Shown in pieces: positions 6,774 to 13,462 of a DNA stretch of 25,416 nt. Under the pieces are notes generated by a model. The model searched no databases. It was not told the DNA's origin and saw nothing but the letters and a program-made list of their open reading frames with translations. Numbering within the stretch: the stretch's first letter is position 1; each line of letters starts with the position of its first letter. The translations under genes and the position numbers were made by a program. The stretch lies in contig DKBH01000052.1 in NCBI GenBank assembly GCA_002451165.1, positions 26,133-51,548 of the forward strand, read 5' to 3'. The DNA comes from Nitrospiraceae bacterium UBA6905 (GTDB taxonomy: Bacteria; Nitrospirota; Thermodesulfovibrionia; Thermodesulfovibrionales; UBA6898).

Positions 6774-7681
6774 GAAGCCTCCTTTCCGTCAAGCGCGGTG
6801 CACAGCTCGCTGACCTCGCAGTAGCCTGCGCACTTCCGGCCGTTCCAGTTCTCCCGGTTTCTGCACTTCGGCGCGTGGTCCATCTCAAGGGCCTGAAAGA
6901 GCAGGAACCTTTTCCGCTCCATGTACTTCCTGACCCAGCGCGCGGAGATCCCGTTGACCGGCACAAGCGGAGCCTTCTCCTCGATCCCGCGCATGGCTGA
7001 GACCATCAAGCCGCCGTCACGCGAAATCACCTGAACGGCCATGCTCCTGACCGTGTACCCTTCCGGCAGGATGGCAAGGAGCTTATCCCGGTAGTCTGAG
7101 AGCTGCACGGCAGTTTCAAACAGGGCCGCGATCCGCGACGCTGAATCGCCGTTGACGTAGACCTTCCGGGTCTTCGGTTCGCCCTTGTTCTTGCCTGACT
7201 TCTTCAGAATCGGTTGGCCACTTTCGTCGGTCTCCGGAACCTCGACGGCACGGATTCCAAGGGCCTGCTGCACCTTGTAGCTTCCCCAGGTCTTGTAATC
7301 GTAGAGCGTCATGGTCTCGCCGTCGTAGAAGTCGAAGGCGCCGGAGCATATTTCATCCCTCAGTCGTTCCTCTGTCAGGTGATCGCCTTTGCCGAAGTGC
7401 TCAAGGACTCCGTGGGCGCTCGTGCCAAGGATGCTGAATGCCTGCTCGTCCGGGTTGATGTGATACGGCCGGGTGATCTTCAACCATGATTCACGGATAC
7501 CCCGGAGGAGTTGCGTTGTCGACGGCTCGCCGGTCCACTCCCGCTGACGGGCGCACTTTCTGAGATACGGAAGGGCCTTGCAGCGGCCGCAGGGGAGCGC
7601 GTCTCTAAGGCGGCACTCCCCGAAGCATTCCGCGAACGTGATGCGTTGGTGATCAGGGCATATGAAACCGATCGCTGGCAT
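6770..7681 (-). CDS. RecB/Cas4-like PD-(D/E)XK exonuclease
   Basis: 303 residues. GTSAHGVLEHFG gives the conserved histidine helix of RecB-type nucleases. FDFYDGETMTLYDYKTW provides D117, D128 and K130 (D...DxK). The C-terminal C273, C284, C288 and C294 (KCRNRENWNGRKCAGYCEV) fit the iron-sulfur-like staple of AddB/Cas4 nucleases; further cysteines lie at the N-terminus. Phage members resect DNA ends for strand annealing. The gene is three bases downstream of the Sak4-like ATPase, so the two probably form a recombination pair. A long insertion (residues ~148-185) between the catalytic motif and the C-terminus is lysine-rich. Confidence 0.85.
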   Translation of the reverse strand: MPAIGFICPDHQRITFAECFGECRLRDALPCGRCKALPYLRKCARQREWTGEPSTTQLLRGIRESWLKITRPYHINPDEQAFSILGTSAHGVLEHFGKGDHLTEERLRDEICSGAFDFYDGETMTLYDYKTWGSYKVQQALGIRAVEVPETDESGQPILKKSGKNKGEPKTRKVYVNGDSASRIAALFETAVQLSDYRDKLLAILPEGYTVRSMAVQVISRDGGLMVSAMRGIEEKAPLVPVNGISARWVRKYMERKRFLLFQALEMDHAPKCRNRENWNGRKCAGYCEVSELCTALDGKEAS

Positions 7682-7684
7682 GGT

Positions 7685-8593
7685 CTACCCTCCCGCACTC
7701 TGAGCTTTCCCGGCCTGCTCTGCCTTCTCCAGTTCGGCTTTCCGGGAGTCCTTCGCGCTGACGACAAGCGTCTTGTCAACGAGCTTCAGAGCTTCAATTT
7801 CGGGCTGGTGCTTCTTCCACCAGTTCCGGAGCTCGAAGATGTTTTCTATCTTGCTGATCCGCTCGATCATGTCTTTGACCGCTTCCCGTGCTGCCGCGTC
7901 TCCATCAGCTCCGGTTTCCAGCCATTCAAGAAGCGTCAGGCCTGTTGTCTTGTCCGGGGTAAAGTGCTTTCCGTCGAAAAGGCCGGTGCGATCTTTCGAG
8001 GCCGTTGCTATGTGGTCCTCGGCGGTCATGTCAAAGACAGTGGTAAACTCGTACTCGATGCCCTCCCGGAAGATAGGCTTCAGCCCGATCTTGACCGGGG
8101 CGCTCTTTCCCGTTCTTTCGTCCCGCTGCACTTCATAGGCCATCTTCGACCGGAGAGTAACGATCATGTGCATACCGCTTTTCAGGATCGCGTCAACAAG
8201 GCGGTTGTGTTCCGGGGTGATGTCTTTCCAGGCATTGAATGAATTCTTGTCGTTCCGGGCTTTCGTGGCTTTGTCATGCATCTCCAGTAAGCCGCCTTCT
8301 CCTTCCCATGCGTGGGAAAGGCTGTCGATGACCAGGACGTTATAAGCGGCCTTCTCCGCTGTCTCGATATACTCCCGGTACTTTGTCGGCGTATACGGCG
8401 GCGCAAGCGGCGCAATGTCGTATTCGAGCAGGTGCGCGTATAAGTCGCCGCTGCCGTGCTCTGTGTCGATCAAGGCGATCTTGCCGCCTATGCCCTGCGC
8501 GATGAGAAGGGCTGAATATGTCTTTCCTGCGCCCGCGGGTCCGGCGATCCCGAGCCGGAGCTTTGCTTTTTTTCTTTCAGCTTTCCTGAACAT
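7685..8593 (-). CDS. Sak4-like RecA-fold recombination ATPase (AAA_24)
   Basis: 302 residues. Walker A is GPAGAGKTYS (18-27), ALIDTEHGSGD follows strand 2, and Walker B is NVLVIDSLSHAW (85-96). This arrangement is typical of phage RecA-core ATPases of the Sak4/AAA_24 type, which load or exchange single strands. Members are usually ~220-250 residues; here a C-terminal extension (~230-302) is helical and charged and ends GKAQSAGG. The neighbouring RecB-like nuclease supports a recombination role. A generic phage AAA ATPase is the alternative. Confidence 0.8.
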   Translation of the reverse strand: MFRKAERKKAKLRLGIAGPAGAGKTYSALLIAQGIGGKIALIDTEHGSGDLYAHLLEYDIAPLAPPYTPTKYREYIETAEKAAYNVLVIDSLSHAWEGEGGLLEMHDKATKARNDKNSFNAWKDITPEHNRLVDAILKSGMHMIVTLRSKMAYEVQRDERTGKSAPVKIGLKPIFREGIEYEFTTVFDMTAEDHIATASKDRTGLFDGKHFTPDKTTGLTLLEWLETGADGDAAAREAVKDMIERISKIENIFELRNWWKKHQPEIEALKLVDKTLVVSAKDSRKAELEKAEQAGKAQSAGG

Positions 8594-8750
8594 TGGTGAC
8601 CTCCTGTTCTGTCCTTTCGATGAATTCCCTTACGGCGGTTGCCACAAGCTTTGTGATGGGTACCCGCCGCGCCTTCTTGATCTGGAAAAGCTTCGTCATG
8701 TCGGCGTCTTCGATCTGGTTGCCGATCCATGTGAATTTTCTGTATGTCAC
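8577..8750 (-). CDS. Small ribbon-helix-helix-like protein
   Basis: 57 residues from a GTG: VTYRKFTWIGNQIEDADM, KLFQIKKARRVPITKLVATAVREFIER. The strand plus two helices resemble an RHH/CopG repressor domain. It overlaps the start of the Sak4-like gene by 17 bases. No Shine-Dalgarno is visible; instead a GC hairpin (8761-8784) occupies the position where it should be. Confidence 0.55.
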   Translation of the reverse strand: MTYRKFTWIGNQIEDADMTKLFQIKKARRVPITKLVATAVREFIERTEQEVTNVQES

Positions 8751-8760
8751 GGTTGCTGCC

Positions 8761-8784
8761 GGGGAGGGCCTTGACACCCTCCCC
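8761..8784 (-). promoter_or_regulatory. Perfect 8-bp GC hairpin before a small gene
   Basis: GGGGAGGG pairs with CCCTCCCC across an 8-base loop, 10 bases upstream of the GTG at 8750. With no T tract it is not a standard terminator; it could modulate translation or protect a processed mRNA. Confidence 0.5.
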
Positions 8785-8793
8785 GCTCCTTTC

Positions 8794-8940
8794 TTAGAAT
8801 TCAGGTAACAAGTTGCGGTTCTTAACCAAGGCGGGCTGATGGATTCCAGGTTCATCAGCCTGTGCCTTTTCAAGGAAGTCGTCCGGCTCTTCGCCTTCTG
8901 TCGGGTGCTGCGCAATCTGCAGGTTCTTGAAATAACCCAC
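8794..8940 (-). CDS. Small phage-type protein, unknown function
   Basis: 48 residues beginning (GTG) MGYFKNLQIAQHPTEGEEPDD and ending NRNLLPEF. GGAGGTGAT lies four bases before the GTG, which fixes the start. The acidic composition and short length fit an accessory early phage protein. No family is recognised. Confidence 0.6.
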   Translation of the reverse strand: MGYFKNLQIAQHPTEGEEPDDFLEKAQADEPGIHQPALVKNRNLLPEF

Positions 8941-8954
8941 GGTATCACCTCCTT

Positions 8955-9152
8955 TCATTCGTAAACGACGAGGATCCCGGCGCCTTCGCATTCCGGGCAT
9001 TCGACAAGGCGGCCGTCTTCGCTTTCCTCGTCTTCAACTTGGCCGCTGCCGTTGCAGGTGCCGCACACGTATTCGGCTTCATAGAAGCGGGTAAGAGAGT
9101 TGCCGCTGTCCCATGCATCCGAGCGATATCTTTTGATGAGCTCGCCTAACAT
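8955..9152 (-). CDS. Small zinc-ribbon protein (DnaJ-like CxxCxGxG motifs)
   Basis: 65 residues with CGTCNGSGQV and CPECEGAGIL, two CxxCxGxG-type knuckles like the DnaJ cysteine-rich region, joined by an acidic loop. It should bind one zinc. Such mini-proteins are common in phage early operons. The ATG lies ten bases after operator-like site 9163-9178. Confidence 0.75.
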   Translation of the reverse strand: MLGELIKRYRSDAWDSGNSLTRFYEAEYVCGTCNGSGQVEDEESEDGRLVECPECEGAGILVVYE

Positions 9153-9162
9153 TGCCGCACCT

Positions 9163-9178
9163 GTCAGTTATTGCTTAC
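9163..9178. promoter_or_regulatory. Repressor operator-like site (internal)
   Basis: GTCAGTTATTGCTTAC matches 13 of 16 positions of GTAAGCTATAGCTTAC. The 19-bp surround (CTGTCAGTTATTGCTTACA) is identical to 17823-17841, although the adjoining genes differ. Confidence 0.65.
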
Positions 9179-9391
9179 AGTGCCGACATAAAAAAAGGCC
9201 CTGTAGTTCTTTGCGATATCTGCCCTGGCTTCCTCCGGGGGAATGCCGAGGGTGCAGACCCGGAAGTTTCCGCGAAAGCCCGAAGGCGTTTTCACTATGA
9301 AATAATGCCGCTTACGCCAGTCGCCGAGACCGGCCATGTCCCTTTGAAGTGATGAAAGACCTACTGCAACTTGCTCGATGAACCTTTCCAT
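9164..9391 (-). CDS. First gene of early recombination operon, unknown function
   Basis: 75 residues, MERFIEQVAVGLSSLQRDMAGLGDWRKRHYFIVKTPSGF, ending YVGTVSNN. No family is recognised. A strong GGGGGG/AAGGGG-type Shine-Dalgarno precedes the ATG. Its last codons and stop are formed by operator-like site 9163-9178, giving the same C-terminal VSNN as the unrelated Cro-like protein at 17826-18041. Confidence 0.7.
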   Translation of the reverse strand: MERFIEQVAVGLSSLQRDMAGLGDWRKRHYFIVKTPSGFRGNFRVCTLGIPPEEARADIAKNYRAFFYVGTVSNN

Positions 9392-9424
9392 TTTGTAAAA
9401 CCCCCCTTCTTTATCCTTGCTTAT

Positions 9425-9453
9425 ATTGTAAGCTATAGCTTACGGTAAGTCAA
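9425..9453 (-). promoter_or_regulatory. Early promoter of the 6055-9391 operon
   Basis: On the minus strand TTGACT (9448-9453), a 17-bp spacer and TACAAT (9425-9430). The perfect palindrome 9428-9443 fills the spacer and overlaps the -10, so a bound repressor would exclude polymerase. The first ATG (9391) is 34 bases downstream of the -10. Confidence 0.8.
9428..9443. promoter_or_regulatory. Repressor operator, perfect palindrome
   Basis: GTAAGCTATAGCTTAC, a perfect 16-bp dyad inside the early promoter. It serves as the consensus for the six sites. Confidence 0.85.
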
Positions 9454-9471
9454 TCCCGAAAATATGGGAAT

Positions 9472-9487
9472 GTAAGCTATGGCATAC
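9472..9487. promoter_or_regulatory. Repressor operator, second site
   Basis: GTAAGCTATGGCATAC matches 14 of 16 consensus positions. Its centre is 44 bp from the first site, close to the 45-bp spacing of the pair between the repressor and Cro-like genes. Confidence 0.75.
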
Positions 9488-9528
9488 ACAATATGTTGTG
9501 GTGTCTGCTATTGCTTTCACGTGGAACA

Positions 9529-9741
9529 TTAGAAGAGCCTTTCCTGTGGCGGAACCGGGACGCCGCTTTCAGACCAGAAAGAGCAGCAGAGAAAGCCCGA
9601 AGGCCCAAAGCGCAAGCTGCACGGCGCGAGGTTGGCACGAGAGCACAGCCGCCCTGCACCATGCGGGAGCTTCGAGACCGCCCAAGGACACCAGGCCACG
9701 CCGAATTTATTGCGACCGCAAAGACTGAGACCTTCAAACAT
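9529..9741 (-). CDS. Possible small ORF, doubtful
   Basis: 70 residues starting MFEGLSLCGRNKFGVAWCPW. The only support is a well-placed GAGGAGGTGCGG before the ATG. Codon use is unlike the phage genes and no motif is seen, so it may be spurious. Confidence 0.25.
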   Translation of the reverse strand: MFEGLSLCGRNKFGVAWCPWAVSKLPHGAGRLCSRANLAPCSLRFGPSGFLCCSFWSESGVPVPPQERLF

Positions 9742-9814
9742 TCCGCACCTCCTCATTGTTTTTTTAAAACCTGCCCCCCGATGGAAGAGAAAAGAATGGA
9801 ATGACTCAGGTTCT

Positions 9815-9854
9815 GTCAAGGGTGCGGCAGTATCGCACAGCGCTTGCCCTTGAC
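9815..9854. other. Nested hairpin
   Basis: The outer stem GTCAAGGG/CCCTTGAC (9815-9822 with 9847-9854) encloses a small stem GTGCG/CGCAC (9822-9826 with 9834-9838). Confidence 0.5.
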
Positions 9855-9951
9855 GGGTTCTGAGGCATGGAATATCATTCGTGATCCGGGGGCATGGTGT
9901 TTCTGCCTAGGCAGTTTACTGAATGCTTCTTCTTCTGATATCTTCTTACCG

Positions 9952-9991
9952 TGGAAGGTAGGACCCCTCGATGTACCAACCTTACCTTCCA
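9952..9991. other. Hairpin with 9-bp stem
   Basis: TGGAAGGTA (9952-9960) pairs with TACCTTCCA (9983-9991), loop 22 bases. Confidence 0.5.
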
Positions 9992-9998
9992 TCCCCAG

Positions 9999-10037
9999 AG
10001 GGCAGGCCTACGATTCCCCAATCCCCGGGCCTGCCCT
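9999..10037 (+). terminator. 10-bp GC stem, terminator-like on plus strand
   Basis: AGGGCAGGCC pairs perfectly with GGCCTGCCCT around a 19-base loop and is followed by TTCTATTCTCC. On the plus strand this resembles an intrinsic terminator with a weak T tract. No plus-strand gene leads into it, so it may end a non-coding transcript. Confidence 0.4.
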
Positions 10038-10427
10038 TTCTATTCTCCGGGAGCCCTTGGGGGCGGATGGGAGCAAGCAAGGGACGTGACTGGCACGCGC
10101 TTGCATCAGCAAGGACAGTGACAGGCGCGGACCTTTGCCGCGGGAGGGCGGGGGGATCAGACAGAAAAAGGCACTCGATAAACGGAGTACCCGAAGGGGC
10201 GAGGACGCGTGTGCTTGCCGCGGTGAAAGTCTCAAATCCGGAATGACTATGTTGTCACTCTCACCCGCAGCGTGCGAGGAGAGTGTGATTACCGCTTCGC
10301 CGCCTTCGTTGGCTGTCTCCCCTTTCCTTCGGGGCGAGGCCGCCGGGAAGGAGAGGGGAAAGCACTTTGCCGAGGGCGCGCAGGCAATGTGCAGGGGAGA
10401 GGAAGGGGCGGGGGAGGATGTGGCGAA

Positions 10428-10811
10428 TTAGTCGATTTTTTTAACGCTTACGGTATGACTCGCAATATGCTTTCCGTTGAGTAAGACTTCTAGAATTAGC
10501 TCACCAGGTTGCGTTATTTGAAGATTGATAATTGTCTGGTGGATACGATGCCGATCTTGTTCCATCCTGAAGTTGATTGCAAACTCTTTAGGGCGTTCTT
10601 CACCAGGAGGATAAATCCGAAGACTGGTCTGATAATCATTGTCACCGTCACTAGGCTCTTTATTCCAGGTACTTGTAGCAACAATCTGTGGCAATAAGAT
10701 AGGGAGCTCCTTAGACTGCACTCCTTCAATGACATTGAAGAGACTTATTCGATTTGTGAGAACATCCACCGAGATTCCTTCGCTCACAACGAAATATTCA
10801 AGCTTAGGCAT
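10428..10811 (-). CDS. DUF6941-like protein, third gene of cargo cassette
   Basis: 127 residues: KLEYFVVSEGISVDVLTNRISLFNVIEGVQSKELPILLPQIVATSTW, then beta strands ending QPGELILEVLLNGKHIASHTVSVKKID. The start (S-V-D-x-x-T-N-R-x-S-L-F-N-V) matches the small all-beta family I know as DUF6941, which has no known function. The end looks like an Ig/C2-type beta sandwich. Its ATG overlaps the TAA of the upstream gene by one base. AT-rich relative to the phage operons. Confidence 0.65.
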   Translation of the reverse strand: MPKLEYFVVSEGISVDVLTNRISLFNVIEGVQSKELPILLPQIVATSTWNKEPSDGDNDYQTSLRIYPPGEERPKEFAINFRMEQDRHRIHQTIINLQITQPGELILEVLLNGKHIASHTVSVKKID

Positions 10812-11308
10812 TATGCAGTAACCAAATCGCTATATTTATTTTCAAAGTGCGAATCCTTAACTGTTTCAGGGACGCGGTGGACTTCTCGATAGTTGTTATT
10901 TGGAGGCGACGGAAATATAAATTGACGATATTCATTTTTGGCAAGACGTTCGCGTCCAGCTAGACAGAGTTTGGCTACTTTAATACACGAAGTCAATTCT
11001 GCAAGATCTAATTGTGACAGATCCCTAATAAATTCTTCGGCAAAACGAGAGCTGAATGACTCTACAGAAACAGCAAGTAGCGCTAGCGTTATATCATATG
11101 GGAACTTTTCCGCAGGGCGAAAGTTCTTCAATAGCTGCTGAACGAAACTGCGCAGTGTTGTATCAGTTAGAACGCCACTCTTGTAAGCATCAACCAGCTC
11201 AGCACATTCACTTGTTCTCGACAATACCTTATGAAGTGCAGCAGGCGGTAGCTCAAAGCCAACGGAGAGAAGAAAATCGTCTGATTTGATTTTATCCAGA
11301 ATATTCAT
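10811..11308 (-). CDS. Helical protein of unknown function, second gene of cargo cassette
   Basis: 165 residues, almost entirely predicted helical (NILDKIKSDDFLLSVGFELPPAALHKVLSRTSECAELVD, then DLAELTSCIKVAKLCLAGRERL). No signal peptide, membrane segment or catalytic motif is seen. It lies three bases after the peptidase-like gene and overlaps the DUF6941-like gene by one base, so the three should be made together. No family is recognised; an adaptor or immunity role is only a guess. Confidence 0.6.
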   Translation of the reverse strand: MNILDKIKSDDFLLSVGFELPPAALHKVLSRTSECAELVDAYKSGVLTDTTLRSFVQQLLKNFRPAEKFPYDITLALLAVSVESFSSRFAEEFIRDLSQLDLAELTSCIKVAKLCLAGRERLAKNEYRQFIFPSPPNNNYREVHRVPETVKDSHFENKYSDLVTA

Positions 11309-11311
11309 ATC

Positions 11312-11839
11312 TTAAGCCTCTCGATCTGTCCAATATTCTAACCTATAATCGGAAAAAGATTCTTTAAAAGGTACCTCGTGCGGCAAATGAATATATTCCC
11401 CTGATGATGAATCCCATTTGCTTAATATTTTGTGAATAGGCGGGGACTGAGCGGTTAAGCCTCGCTCAATTTGAACAACTTGACCAACATGCAAAAAGCC
11501 GACGCCTTCTGAATGATAGATTGCAAGATCACCCACAAGAGGATTTTCAGCATTAGAGAGTTTTCGATAGCCATCTTCTCCAAGTATCTTTATCCATTCG
11601 GCGTCTTCCGGAATAGAGGTTCTTCTGCTCGCCCAAGTAAGTCCTGCACAATTATAGACACCGCAAGGGCGACAACGATGTTCCCAATTGGTGCCGAAAT
11701 TTCGAATTAGAAGCTGTTCTCTTCTTCGCGTAAGGTCTGTTGGAGGAAGTGCAACTTCGTTACGAATGGGAGAACCTTTTCGAGTATCGAGATGAAGTTC
11801 TTTGTGCGGAGACCCTATGAGTTTCACAAATTCAAACAT
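11312..11839 (-). CDS. NlpC/P60-like (papain-fold) cysteine hydrolase, first gene of cargo cassette
   Basis: 175 residues. VYNCAGLTWASRR puts C64 at the start of a helix, as in NlpC/P60 (D/N-C-x-G-L). VGDLAIYHSEGVGFLHVGQVV puts H117 in the family's GDL...HVG motif. SKWDSSSGEYIHLPHEVPF (W142, H151, H154) may complete the site. There is no signal peptide, so the enzyme acts in the cytoplasm or is delivered by another route, unlike typical wall hydrolases. Substrates of such cytoplasmic members include peptides, amides and acyl groups. It leads a tight three-gene operon. Confidence 0.6.
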   Translation of the reverse strand: MFEFVKLIGSPHKELHLDTRKGSPIRNEVALPPTDLTRRREQLLIRNFGTNWEHRCRPCGVYNCAGLTWASRRTSIPEDAEWIKILGEDGYRKLSNAENPLVGDLAIYHSEGVGFLHVGQVVQIERGLTAQSPPIHKILSKWDSSSGEYIHLPHEVPFKESFSDYRLEYWTDREA

Positions 11840-11855
11840 GATGTATATTGATCGA

Positions 11856-11861
11856 ATTATA
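11856..11861 (-). promoter_or_regulatory. Extended -10 of the three-gene cargo cassette
   Basis: On the minus strand TGTTATAAT (extended TGn plus TATAAT) with TTTCCA 17 bp upstream, placed ~10 nt before a short leader to the ATG at 11839. The cassette therefore has its own promoter and no phage operator. Confidence 0.55.
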
Positions 11862-11919
11862 ACAGATGAGCTGCCGGATGGAAACTATAATTTGCTGGCA
11901 TCAAAGGGAAAATAGACTA

Positions 11920-12035
11920 TCACTTTCCCTCATAACTCTCCGAATGCTGCTTGTGCTTCTCCCAGTTCTCGATGTGCTTCTGCGCGAGCTCTTTTGACAG
12001 TATGTTAAGAAGGTTCTCCGCGTTCTTTTCCCTAT
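11920..12035 (-). pseudogene. Short coding-like fragment downstream of the nuclease gene
   Basis: A frame reading REKNAENLLNILSKELAQKH, then IENWEKHKQHSESYEGK and a stop, looks like a real helical C-terminus. It has no start codon and an in-frame stop just upstream. It is either the 3' end of a gene truncated by the nuclease gene or a frameshifted extension. Confidence 0.35.
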
Positions 12036-12535
12036 CTTCTACTCAAAGCCCGGTAGTCCCACGGTGGCTGCGGGTTTGGCTGCTGCCACAGGCCGCGCTT
12101 AGCCTGCTTTGCCTCATCCTCAGCTGCAACATATGCCGAGGTGTTGGGCTGGTTGAGATACTTTCTGAATGCCCAGGCATGGCCCTGACGGACCATCTCG
12201 ACATTGACGTCAAGCTCACCCTTTTGGATGAAGCAGATTTTCCGGCCGTACTGATCACGTCCCTTTGTGCGGACCGCTACTTGCTGACCGAGGATAAGCG
12301 TTTTCAGGGCTTTCGTGGACTCTTCGCCGTATGCCTGCTTGCCCTCCGGAGCGTCGATGCCGTAGAGCCTGCAGACAAGGAATTCGCCGCCTTCGGCGGG
12401 AGCGACAACAACGGTATCGCCGTCTTTGACGCGCACGACTTTGCCGTGAATGGTTTCGTCGTTGGCTGCGAAAGATAGAGCCGGCAACAACAAGAGCAAA
12501 ACGCAGACGATAACTGCTTTACTGATACTACGCAC
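12032..12535 (-). CDS. Secreted thermonuclease (SNase-like)
   Basis: 167 residues from a GTG that is preceded by AAAGGAG at correct spacing. Residues 1-23 are a signal peptide (VCVLLLLLPALSFAA). The OB-fold nuclease domain shows GKVVRVKDGDTVVV (D38, D40), CRLYGIDAPEGKQAYGEEST (R56, D61, E64) and RDQYGRKI (R98), i.e. the calcium ligands and catalytic R/E/R set of staphylococcal nuclease. The enzyme would degrade DNA or RNA in the periplasm or outside the cell. Phage and plasmid elements often carry such genes. It sits between two cargo cassettes. Confidence 0.92.
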   Translation of the reverse strand: MRSISKAVIVCVLLLLLPALSFAANDETIHGKVVRVKDGDTVVVAPAEGGEFLVCRLYGIDAPEGKQAYGEESTKALKTLILGQQVAVRTKGRDQYGRKICFIQKGELDVNVEMVRQGHAWAFRKYLNQPNTSAYVAAEDEAKQAKRGLWQQPNPQPPWDYRALSRR

Positions 12536-12915
12536 GAGAGCTCCTTTCGCCCCCTCATCCCCCTGTTGCTATTGTATTACGGCAGCATGAAACAAGTCTT
12601 GCTTTCCGGGGTGGGGTTCGGGGCGCCCCTGGGGGCGGCCGCCGGGTTCTCCGGCGGGGGAGGGGTGAGCGAACAAGCAGGGCGACTGACAGGCCGGAGA
12701 GTAGCGGAGGACTGGCGGGAGCCTTGCGGAGAGCGAACGAAGGAAGGGGGGGAAGGAGCGAAGGCCCGTGGCCGAGAGCGGGAGGAGCTACCGACAGAAC
12801 AGCAGAGCGGTAGCGGCGCGAATCTGATTAACAGGGAGCCCCTTCGAGGGGCGGACGGGACGGGCGGCGGGGTGATCTAAATGTATCTCTGTTTCACCGC
12901 ATCCTTTGGATCAGA
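12536..12915. other. Non-coding, strongly GC-biased block
   Basis: Apart from the Shine-Dalgarno of the nuclease gene there is no credible gene. The sequence is G-rich on the plus strand (runs such as GGGGGCGGCCGCCGGG near 12630) and ends 15-40 bases from the stop codon of the 12916-13452 gene. Its composition is like that of 10060-10427. Confidence 0.5.
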
Positions 12916-13452
12916 CTATTGAAACCCTCGCCAATACTGTTCGATGGTCCATAGCGGCTGATTTGGTATTGAAGAACGGATGTTTCTTATAACTGTTTCG
13001 TACTGGGACGAATCGAATTTCGACCAGCGAATCATGCACGCCTCATTCCATGCTTGTTGGAGGCCGCCAATGTTTTGGGATGATAATTCTTTAAGTAATA
13101 AGCTATCAATTGGAGGGTGAAGCGCCTGCACCTTTTCGTTGTTGTGGTGGCCTCCGCAAATGAATCCAGCTTTCAAATAGATATTAATTAGTTTCGCTGC
13201 CACGCCATGAGTGAATGTAAGCCCTAGGGATTGCGCATTAGCGATAATGTTATTACGCCAGAGTCTATGACGGGTGTCGACATCCTGGGGTTCTGGTAAG
13301 CTTTCTGGTGCGGACAGTAGTTGGTTGAAACCTGTAGCCTCCAGTATTGATTTCGCTTGCTCAACTGTGAAATGACAGCCTTTCACGTTTGCAGCTCTGC
13401 CAGCAGCCCATGCAGCAAATCGATGTCTATGTTCTTCGATGGTATATGGCAT
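12916..13452 (-). CDS. Conserved protein of unknown function, second of a two-gene pair
   Basis: 178 residues: MPYTIEEHRHRFAAWAAGRAANVKGCHFTVEQAK..., FTHGVAAKLINIYLKAGFICGGHH, VQALHPPIDSLLL, and a C-terminal IRWSKFDSSQYETVI...PLWTIEQYW. It is mostly helical with conserved-looking histidines (HRHRF, CGGHH) and arginines. I recognise the general pattern as a widely scattered uncharacterised protein, but no function is known to me. The ATG is ten bases after the stop of the partner gene. AT-rich relative to the phage operon. Confidence 0.65.
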   Translation of the reverse strand: MPYTIEEHRHRFAAWAAGRAANVKGCHFTVEQAKSILEATGFNQLLSAPESLPEPQDVDTRHRLWRNNIIANAQSLGLTFTHGVAAKLINIYLKAGFICGGHHNNEKVQALHPPIDSLLLKELSSQNIGGLQQAWNEACMIRWSKFDSSQYETVIRNIRSSIPNQPLWTIEQYWRGFQ

Positions 13453-13462
13453 TGTGGTGGGC

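Larger units (their letters stand above)
9488..10427. other. 0.94-kb stretch without a convincing gene, rich in hairpins
   Basis: Open frames occur on both strands but have no recognisable motifs and mixed codon use. Notable structures are a nested hairpin (9815-9854), a 12-bp palindrome CTGCCTAGGCAG (9903-9914) and two long stems (9952-9991, 9999-10037). A strongly GC-biased block (10060-10427) ends exactly at the stop codon of the cargo cassette. Structural or packaging genes that would normally follow an early operon are absent. Confidence 0.6.

Noticed and set aside
7511..8242. 243-codon plus-strand open frame opposite the Sak4-like ATPase and RecB-like nuclease genes
   Set aside because: Both opposite genes have complete catalytic motifs; the plus-strand frame is a shadow of their codon bias.
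9844..10484. Several plus-strand open frames of 70-98 codons
   Set aside because: They overlap each other in a GC-rich hairpin region with no ribosome-binding site pattern, motifs or consistent codon use.
11951..12478. 175-codon plus-strand frame opposite the thermonuclease gene
   Set aside because: The thermonuclease has a signal peptide, Shine-Dalgarno and all catalytic residues; the other strand is a mirror.
12566..12880. 104-codon plus-strand frame rich in Gly/Arg/Glu
   Set aside because: It only reflects G-rich composition; no start signal or motif.
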